From NCBI RefSeq assembly GCF_027307225.1, contig NZ_DAHUXJ010000096.1, positions 1 to 37,637 of the forward strand: a stretch of DNA of 37,637 nt, written 5' to 3'. The DNA is from Bradyrhizobium sp. (GTDB taxonomy: Bacteria; Pseudomonadota; Alphaproteobacteria; Rhizobiales; Xanthobacteraceae). The notes beneath the pieces are model-generated. The model did not search any database. It was not told the DNA's origin and worked only from the letters and a program-made list of their open reading frames with translations. How positions within the stretch are numbered: position 1 is the first letter of the stretch; every line of letters starts with the position of its first letter. This document shows positions 32,556 through 37,637 of the stretch, in pieces. Both the position numbers and the translations under genes were made by a program.

Positions 32556-33728
32556 TCACTTCATCGGGCATTTATTGTGGAAGTTATCCTGGCTGTCCTT
32601 GACGATGGTCGCCATCGTCTTGAGCGACAACGAACCGTCGGCCGCTTTCACCACGTCCTGGAGATAGAAATTCTGGATCGGAATGTGGTTGTTGCCATAT
32701 TTGTAGCTGCCGCGGACGGATTTGAAATCGGCCTTCTCCATCTCCGCCTTCATCGCGTCCTTCTTCGAGGTATCGCCTTTCACCGCGACCACGGCGCTGT
32801 TGATCAGTTGGGCGGCGTCGTAGGATTGGGCGCCGTAGAAGCTCGGGCGTGTACCGGGATATTTCTTGCGATAGTCCTCGACGAATCGCTTGTTCTGCTC
32901 ATTCGGCAGATCGTTGACCCATTCCTGGGCGCCGGGAACGCCGAGCGCATTGTCCTTTTGCAGCGGCAGCGTCGTCTCGTCGATGGTGAAGGCCGTATAG
33001 AGCGGCATCTGCCCCTTCAAACCGGACTGCACATATTGATTGAGGAATTGCACCCCGGCAGCTCCCGGATAGAACACGAAGATTGCGTCCGCTTTCGAGT
33101 TACGCGCCTTGGTGAGCTCGGCCGAGAAATCAAGCTGGCTCGGCCACACCGTATATTCTTCGCCAATCACCTGACCTTTGAACGTGCTCTTAACGCCGGC
33201 CAGCATGTCCTTGCCGGCGGCATAGTTCGGGCCGATCAGGAATGCGGATTTGACGCCCTTCTGGTTCATGTAAAGGCCCATCGCGGCCGGCGTCTGGTCG
33301 TTCTGCCAGGAGGTCGAGAACGCGTAAGGCGAGCACAATTCACCGGCGAACTGCGACGCCCCGGCGTTGGCGCTGATCAAGAACGTCTTGGAATCCACCG
33401 CGGTCTTCAGCGAAGCGAGCAGCACGTTCGACCAGATATAGCCGACGATGAAATCGACATGGTCGGACTGCACCAGCTTCTCCGTCTTCTGCTTGCCGAT
33501 GTCAGGCTTTTGCCCGTCGTCCTCGTAAATCACCTCGACCGGCTTGCCGGCCATCTTGCGGCCGAGATGGTCGAGCGCGAGCTCGAACGAATTGCGCATG
33601 TCCTTGCCGATGACTGCCGTCGGCCCGCTGAAGGTGGAGACAAAACCGATCTTGATCGTGTCCCCCGCCGCCGCGGGCTGAGCCAGCGCCAAAGCCGTTG
33701 CGCCTGCGAGCCAAAATGCCGTTCTCAT
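32556..33728 (-). CDS. ABC transporter periplasmic substrate-binding protein (Liv/aromatic-acid type)
   Basis: Type I periplasmic binding protein of 390 residues with a signal peptide of about 21 residues (ending QPAAA before GDTIKIGFVS). The GFVSTFSGPTAVIGKDMRNSFELAL start is typical of the family. Such proteins in Bradyrhizobium and Rhodopseudomonas include importers of aromatic acids as well as amino acids, so an aromatic substrate fits the catabolic neighbours but is not proven. A strong GGAGGAGGG Shine-Dalgarno sequence precedes the ATG. It heads the operon with livHMGF. Confidence 0.9.
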   Translation of the reverse strand: MRTAFWLAGATALALAQPAAAGDTIKIGFVSTFSGPTAVIGKDMRNSFELALDHLGRKMAGKPVEVIYEDDGQKPDIGKQKTEKLVQSDHVDFIVGYIWSNVLLASLKTAVDSKTFLISANAGASQFAGELCSPYAFSTSWQNDQTPAAMGLYMNQKGVKSAFLIGPNYAAGKDMLAGVKSTFKGQVIGEEYTVWPSQLDFSAELTKARNSKADAIFVFYPGAAGVQFLNQYVQSGLKGQMPLYTAFTIDETTLPLQKDNALGVPGAQEWVNDLPNEQNKRFVEDYRKKYPGTRPSFYGAQSYDAAQLINSAVVAVKGDTSKKDAMKAEMEKADFKSVRGSYKYGNNHIPIQNFYLQDVVKAADGSLSLKTMATIVKDSQDNFHNKCPMK

Positions 33729-33906
33729 AGGTGTCCCTCCTCCGTCCTTATCGTTTCCCGCCGGGTAAGCCGACCGGCTGCCGCGGTTTTGAGCCAGGGC
33801 TTTCCGCGCCCTTTAATGCCTTGTTTTGTGCGCGAAATCGCAGGTCCCCAGCAAGTACGAACCGACGGCTCCCTCTTTGAACCTTCGGACCATGCCACCG
33901 CCGCAT

Positions 33907-33950
33907 GCACCATAATTCGCGGGTAGCGGCGAAGGCAAGAATTATAGTGC
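33907..33950. promoter_or_regulatory. Interrupted inverted repeat GCACCATAATTC / GAATTATAGTGC
   Basis: Two 12-nt arms, 11 of 12 positions complementary, 20 bp apart (start to start about three turns). On the minus strand the right arm contains a perfect TATAAT hexamer, a possible -10 element for the ABC transporter operon, though no good -35 is visible at 17 bp. Confidence 0.45.
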
Positions 33951-33974
33951 CGGATCTTAGGGTGCGGATTTGAC

Positions 33975-33982
33975 TGTTCAAT
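33975..33982. promoter_or_regulatory. Half-site related to the IclR operator
   Basis: TGTTCAATAG followed by C--ACAA is shared with the right half and flank of the 25898-25915 palindrome (about 15 of 18 positions). The left half is poorly conserved. It could place the importer or ndh under the same IclR regulator. Confidence 0.4.
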
Positions 33983-34087
33983 AGGCGGACAATCCGCTTT
34001 CGCTATCGCTCCATCGGAAATGCGGCCTTGAGCGCGGCGCGCGAACGCTTACACAGACAAACAGAGCCATTCGAATGTGGGGGCGCC

Positions 34088-35371
34088 ATGAATACTCCAG
34101 CGCTTGGTCCGGAAGATGCGCATCGCGTGGTGATCGTGGGCGCCGGCTTTGGCGGGCTCGAATGCGCGCTGGGGCTGAAAGGCGCGCCCGTCAAGATTAC
34201 GCTGGTCGATCGCCGCAACCATCATCTGTTTCAGCCGCTGCTCTATCAGGTGGCGACCGCTTCCCTCGCAACGTCCGAGATCGCCTGGCCGATCCGCCAT
34301 CTCATGAGTGACAGGCCGGAGGTCACGACGCTGTTTGCAACCGTCAGCGGCGTCGATGCGAACAACAAGCGCGTGCTGCTCGAAGATGGCGATACCCTTC
34401 CCTACGACACGCTCGTGCTTGCGACCGGCGTGCGTCACGCTTATTTCGGCCACGATGAATGGGAGCCATTCGCGCCGGGCCTCAAGACGCTGGAGGACGC
34501 CACCACGCTTCGCCGCCGCATCCTGGTCGCCTTCGAGCGCGCCGAGCGCGAAAGCGATCCGAAAAAGCGCGCCGCGATGCTGACCTTCGCGATCATCGGC
34601 GCTGGCCCGACCGGCGTGGAGCTTGCCGGCACCATCGCCGAACTGGCGCGCGATACCCTGCCGCCCGACTTCCGCAACATCGACACGCACAGAACACGGG
34701 TCGTTCTGATCGAGGCCGGCCCGCGCGTGCTGGCAGGTTTTCCCGACGACCTCTCGGCTTACGCGCAGCGTTCGCTCGAGGAGATCGGCGTCGAGGTCGT
34801 GCTGGGACAGGCTGTCACCGAATGTTCCGCCGACGGCGTCGTCTATGGCGGCAAGCCGCTGGCGGCGCGGACCTTGATCTGGGCCGCCGGCGTGCGCGCC
34901 TCGCCTGCCGCCGAATGGCTGCATGCGCCGGCCGACCGCGCCGGGCGGTTGCAGGTCATGCCGGATCTCACCGTGCCCGATCATCCCGACATCTTTGCCG
35001 TCGGCGACACGGTTACGATTGCCGACAGCAAAGGAAATCCGGTACCGGGCATCGCCCCCGCCGCCAAGCAGCAGGGACGTCATGTCGCGGCCTCGATCAA
35101 GGCGCGGCTGCGCGGGGAGACGCCCAGGCCATTTCGTTATAGCCACGCCGGCAGCCTCGCCCAGATCGGCAAGCGCAGGGCGGTGATCGACTTCGGCAAG
35201 GTCAAGCTGCGCGGCACGATTGCCTGGTGGATCTGGGGCATTGCCCACATCTACTTCCTGATCGGGCTGCGCAATCGCCTCAGCGTCGCCATCAGCTGGC
35301 TCTGGGCCCTCGCCCGCGATCAGCGCGCGGCGCGGCTGATCACCCAAGGCTCCAGCAAGGTAGGACGCTGA
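34088..35371 (+). CDS. ndh: Type II NADH dehydrogenase (NDH-2)
   Basis: Single-subunit, non-proton-pumping NADH:quinone oxidoreductase at the inner membrane face. The FAD-binding motif VVIVGAGFGG is at 14-23, the NADH-binding motif FAIIGAGPTGVELAG near 164-178, and the second FAD contact in DIFAVGDTVTI. The C-terminal hydrophobic stretch IAWWIWGIAHIYFLIGLRNR is the usual membrane-binding part. 427 residues from the ATG at 34088; the frame is open to a TTG at 34028, but the ATG fits the family start. Single plus-strand gene. Confidence 0.92.
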   Translation: MNTPALGPEDAHRVVIVGAGFGGLECALGLKGAPVKITLVDRRNHHLFQPLLYQVATASLATSEIAWPIRHLMSDRPEVTTLFATVSGVDANNKRVLLEDGDTLPYDTLVLATGVRHAYFGHDEWEPFAPGLKTLEDATTLRRRILVAFERAERESDPKKRAAMLTFAIIGAGPTGVELAGTIAELARDTLPPDFRNIDTHRTRVVLIEAGPRVLAGFPDDLSAYAQRSLEEIGVEVVLGQAVTECSADGVVYGGKPLAARTLIWAAGVRASPAAEWLHAPADRAGRLQVMPDLTVPDHPDIFAVGDTVTIADSKGNPVPGIAPAAKQQGRHVAASIKARLRGETPRPFRYSHAGSLAQIGKRRAVIDFGKVKLRGTIAWWIWGIAHIYFLIGLRNRLSVAISWLWALARDQRAARLITQGSSKVGR

Positions 35372-35387
35372 GAGGGCCGTTGCGGGA

Positions 35388-35406
35388 CTGCCCGTAAAAT
35401 GGGCAG
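35388..35406 (+). terminator. Possible hairpin terminator after ndh
   Basis: CTGCCC and GGGCAG around a 7-nt loop GTAAAAT, 17 bp past the ndh stop. There is no strong T-run (AGTGTTCTG follows), so it may be a weak or factor-assisted terminator. Confidence 0.4.
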
Positions 35407-35498
35407 AGTGTTCTGCGCGCGTGGCCTGGAGCCCGCGTCGCAACCTGTCAAACAGTTGATAGTACGAAGCCATCCGGGCAGTTGGGCGGCGCCCGGTG

Positions 35499-35510
35499 AT
35501 TGTACACAAT
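35499..35510. promoter_or_regulatory. ATTGTACACAAT palindrome upstream of the allophanate hydrolase
   Basis: ATTGT and ACAAT are inverted around AC, about 95 bp before the GTG start. Such TTGTACACAA-like sites are typical operators of FadR/VanR-type GntR regulators. No GntR gene is in the window. Confidence 0.5.
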
Positions 35511-35604
35511 GGCACGTCAATTGCTTCACACGACACGCCATTTCGCGAATTCAGGGAGTACGGCCGACCATGGTCCCCTCGTCCATAGCCATCAGGATTG
35601 ACGC

Positions 35605-37389
35605 GTGAGCGAAACCGTCGCCGCCCTCGTCGCCGCGCACCGCGCGGGGTCACAGTCGCCTGCACAAACCATCACGCGAAGTTTCCAGCGCATTCGCGAA
35701 CACAACGATCCCGCAATCTTCATCTCCTTGCGCGAGGAAAAAGATGCGGTGGCGGAGGCCGAGGCGCTTTCGTCGAAGGACGCGAGCGCGTTGCCGCTGT
35801 TTGGCGTTCCGGTCGCGGTCAAAGACAATATCGATGTGGCGGGACTGCCGACCACGGCCGCCTGCCCGGCCTATTCCTACTTGCCGGCGCGCGACGCCAC
35901 CGTGGTTACGCGGCTGCGCCAGGCCGGCGCTATCGTCATCGGCAAGACCAACCTCGATCAGTTCGCGACCGGCCTGGTCGGCGTGCGCTCGCCTTACGGC
36001 ATTCCCGTCAATCCCATACGTGCCGACCTCATTCCGGGCGGATCAAGCTCGGGGTCCGCCGTCGCCGTTTCGGCGGGCCTCGTGCCGCTTTCGCTCGGCA
36101 CCGACACCGCGGGGTCCGGCCGCGTGCCCGCCATGCTCAACAACATCGTCGGGCTGAAGCCGAGCGTCGGGCTGGTTTCGTCGGCCGGCGTCGTACCGGC
36201 TTGCCAGTCGCTTGATTGCGTGTCGATCTTTTCGCTCACGGTCGATGACGCCATCGCGGCGCTGTCGGCCATCGCGGGCCCCGACAGCGCAGATCCGTTC
36301 TCGCGCGACCGGACAGTTTCGAAACCAGGTCCCTTTCCCACCGGCTTGCGGCTCGGCGTGCCGCGCGAGGGCCAGCTCATCTTCTTCGGCGACAAGGCGC
36401 AAGAAGCGGTCTACGCAGCGGCGCTCGAACAATGGCGGTCGCTCGGCGCCAATTTGGTCAGCTTCGACCTCGAACCGTTCAATGAGACCGCGCGTCTGCT
36501 CTACGAAGGCCCTTGGCTGGCCGAACGCTATCTCGTCATCCGCAACCTGCTCGCTTCGCAGCCCGATGCTATCCATCCGGTGACGCGGGAGATCACCCTT
36601 GCAGGCAGCCGGATTTCCGCCGCCGATACCTTCGCCGCGCTCTATCGGCTGCAAGCGCTGCGGCGCATCGCCGAGCATGCCTTCGCCAATATCGATGCGC
36701 TGGTGCTGCCGACGGCGCCGACCGTCTATACGACCGCGCAGGTCCTGGCCAATCCGATCGAACTCAATTCAAGACTCGGCGCCTACACCAACTTCGTCAA
36801 CCTGCTCGACCTCTGCGGCCTTGCACTGCCATCGGCGATCAGAGGGGACGGCATTCCGTCCGGCATCACCCTGCTCGCGCCGGCGGGCCATGACGCGCTG
36901 CTCGCCAGCATCGGCCGCGTCTTTCAGGCACAGACCAAGCTTCCGCTCGGCGCCAAAGGCGTGGCTATGCCCCAGCTTGCCGATCTCGACGCAAGCCTGA
37001 CCGGTGACGAAATTCCGATCGCGGTGGTTGGCGCGCATCTTTCCGGAATGGCGCTCAATGGCGAATTGAAAGCGCTTGGCGGCAGGCTTCTGGAAGCCAC
37101 CTCGACTGCGGCGGACTACCGGCTCTATGCGCTGCCGACCACCTCGCCCAAACCAGGCATGCTGCGCGTGGAAGAGGGAGGCGGTACCTCGATCGCGCTT
37201 GAGATATGGGCGCTGCCCGCGGCCGCGTTCGGCAAATTCGTCGCCGCGATCCCGCCGCCGCTCTCGATCGGAACGGTCCGCTTGAAGGACGGCCGCGGCG
37301 TGAAGGGCTTTATCGTCGAGGCTACTGACACAGGCCACGCGCAAGACATTTCGGCCTTCGGCGGGTGGCGCGCCTTCGTGGCGCGGTAA
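35605..37389 (+). CDS. atzF: Allophanate hydrolase
   Basis: Amidase-signature enzyme that hydrolyses allophanate to ammonia and CO2, the last step of biuret, cyanuric acid or urea-carboxylase pathways. The Ser-cisSer-Lys triad is Lys73 (AVKDN), Ser147 (PGGSSSGSA) and Ser171 (GTDTAGSGR); the spacing of 74 and 24 matches AtzF. The C-terminal about 120 residues (from IPIAVVGAHLSGM to GGWRAFVAR) form the extra AtzF-type domain, so it is a full allophanate hydrolase rather than a general amidase. 594 residues, GTG start. No urea carboxylase or biuret hydrolase gene is adjacent in the window. Confidence 0.93.
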   Translation: MSETVAALVAAHRAGSQSPAQTITRSFQRIREHNDPAIFISLREEKDAVAEAEALSSKDASALPLFGVPVAVKDNIDVAGLPTTAACPAYSYLPARDATVVTRLRQAGAIVIGKTNLDQFATGLVGVRSPYGIPVNPIRADLIPGGSSSGSAVAVSAGLVPLSLGTDTAGSGRVPAMLNNIVGLKPSVGLVSSAGVVPACQSLDCVSIFSLTVDDAIAALSAIAGPDSADPFSRDRTVSKPGPFPTGLRLGVPREGQLIFFGDKAQEAVYAAALEQWRSLGANLVSFDLEPFNETARLLYEGPWLAERYLVIRNLLASQPDAIHPVTREITLAGSRISAADTFAALYRLQALRRIAEHAFANIDALVLPTAPTVYTTAQVLANPIELNSRLGAYTNFVNLLDLCGLALPSAIRGDGIPSGITLLAPAGHDALLASIGRVFQAQTKLPLGAKGVAMPQLADLDASLTGDEIPIAVVGAHLSGMALNGELKALGGRLLEATSTAADYRLYALPTTSPKPGMLRVEEGGGTSIALEIWALPAAAFGKFVAAIPPPLSIGTVRLKDGRGVKGFIVEATDTGHAQDISAFGGWRAFVAR

Positions 37390-37394
37390 CCGGG

Positions 37395-37506
37395 CCTCAT
37401 GGTGAGGAGGCGCGCCAGCGCCGTCTCGAACCATCCCCTCATCCTTCGAGGCGCGCGCAATAGCCAATTGGGGTTGATGCCGCCCTGTCGTCGCGCGCTC
37501 CTCAGA
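37395..37506. repeat. CCTCATGGT-type compound repeat, interrupted copy
   Basis: CCTCATGGTGAGGAGGCGCG, GTCTCGAACCAT and CCTCATCCTTCGAGGCGCGC match the 22233-22330 copy. An extra stretch of about 30 bp (TAGCCAATTGGGGTTGATG region) splits the end before GCGCGCTCCTCAG. The probable IS110 element begins shortly after. Confidence 0.7.
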
Positions 37507-37606
37507 CCGTATGTCCCTCTTTCAGAGCGGAGGCGACTCACCCTCGATGCGAGTGCGAGGGTTACCCGGATAGGCCGGGCAGAGCCTCACGCAAGGAGGG
37601 CGAGTC

Positions 37607-37637
37607 ATGGGCGATTATAGCGAAGCTTTCGTGGGTC
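37607..37637 (+). CDS. IS110-family transposase, N-terminal start only (cut by window edge)
   Basis: ATG at 37607 with AGGAGGG nearby upstream, giving MGDYSEAFVG before the window ends. This matches the start of IS110-family DEDD transposases of rhizobia (SEAFVGID...). Only ten residues are visible, so the call rests on memory of that start and on the good ribosome site. Confidence 0.55.
   Translation, partial: MGDYSEAFVG

Larger units (their letters stand above)
33729..34087. other. 359-bp divergent gap between the binding-protein gene and ndh
   Basis: No gene seen. It contains a near-perfect 12-bp inverted repeat (33907-33918 and 33939-33950, 11 of 12 positions) whose right arm reads TATAAT on the minus strand, and a TGTTCAAT half-site at 33975-33982. 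Promoters of both flanking genes must lie here. Confidence 0.55.

Noticed and set aside
34028..34087. 20-codon TTG-started extension of NDH-2
   Set aside because: The family begins close to the FAD motif and the ATG at 34088 gives the usual short N-terminus.

Overview
The window looks like chromosome of a Bradyrhizobium or close relative (Nitrobacteraceae, Alphaproteobacteria). Evidence: high GC throughout, a GcrA cell-cycle regulator, the gene order phoR-pstSCAB-phoU-phoB, a BoxR-type benzoyl-CoA regulator, many Liv-type ABC transporter genes, and nearly every gene gap filled with long GC-rich palindromic repeats of the kind common in that group. No rRNA, tRNA or CRISPR array was seen. The window starts in the 3' end of an IS4/Tn5-like transposase and ends in the first ten codons of a probable IS110-family transposase.

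Layout. 1-2425: transposase remnant, a palindrome, then argD-argF (arginine synthesis, minus strand). 2426-3417: a long regulatory gap with three GANTC sites, then gcrA. 3632-10371: a complete phosphate regulon locus on the minus strand (phoR, pstS, pstC, pstA, pstB, phoU, phoB), with a clear three-repeat Pho box in front of pstS, two leader hairpins and a pstS/pstC intergenic hairpin. 10462-13542: a flippase-like (UPF0104) membrane protein, then an OmpA/BON envelope protein overlapping a small membrane protein gene. These are interleaved with hairpin repeats bounded by CTAG. 14180-15238: polysaccharide deacetylase.

15357-23400: an aerobic benzoyl-CoA (box) cluster: SDR dehydrogenase, boxB, boxC, alpha/beta hydrolase, benzoate-CoA ligase and the regulator boxR. 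Benzoate would be activated to benzoyl-CoA by the ligase, epoxidised by BoxAB and ring-opened by BoxC. boxA and boxD are not in the window. Two TGCA-N6-TGCA motifs in front of boxC are likely BoxR operators.

23464-24919: a dead IS200-type element whose HUH motif is deleted, beside an AT-richer orphan membrane protein gene. 25074-33728: an IclR regulator divergent from a Rieske oxygenase and a glutamine-synthetase-like ligase, facing a five-gene Liv-type ABC importer. A perfect 18-bp palindrome sits in the IclR/oxygenase gap and a related half-site lies upstream of the importer, which suggests one regulon. The oxygenase plus gamma-glutamyl ligase pairing recalls aromatic-amine degradation, but the substrate is unknown. 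34088-37389: a type II NADH dehydrogenase and an allophanate hydrolase with a small palindromic operator candidate in front.

The least ordinary features are the CTAG-bounded hairpin family (three tandem copies with compensating stem changes and a shared 3-nt bulge, one of which carries the start codon of the OmpA-like gene), the ATTCGCTA-type palindromes placed in three successive gaps of the box cluster, and the oxygenase/ligase/importer locus.
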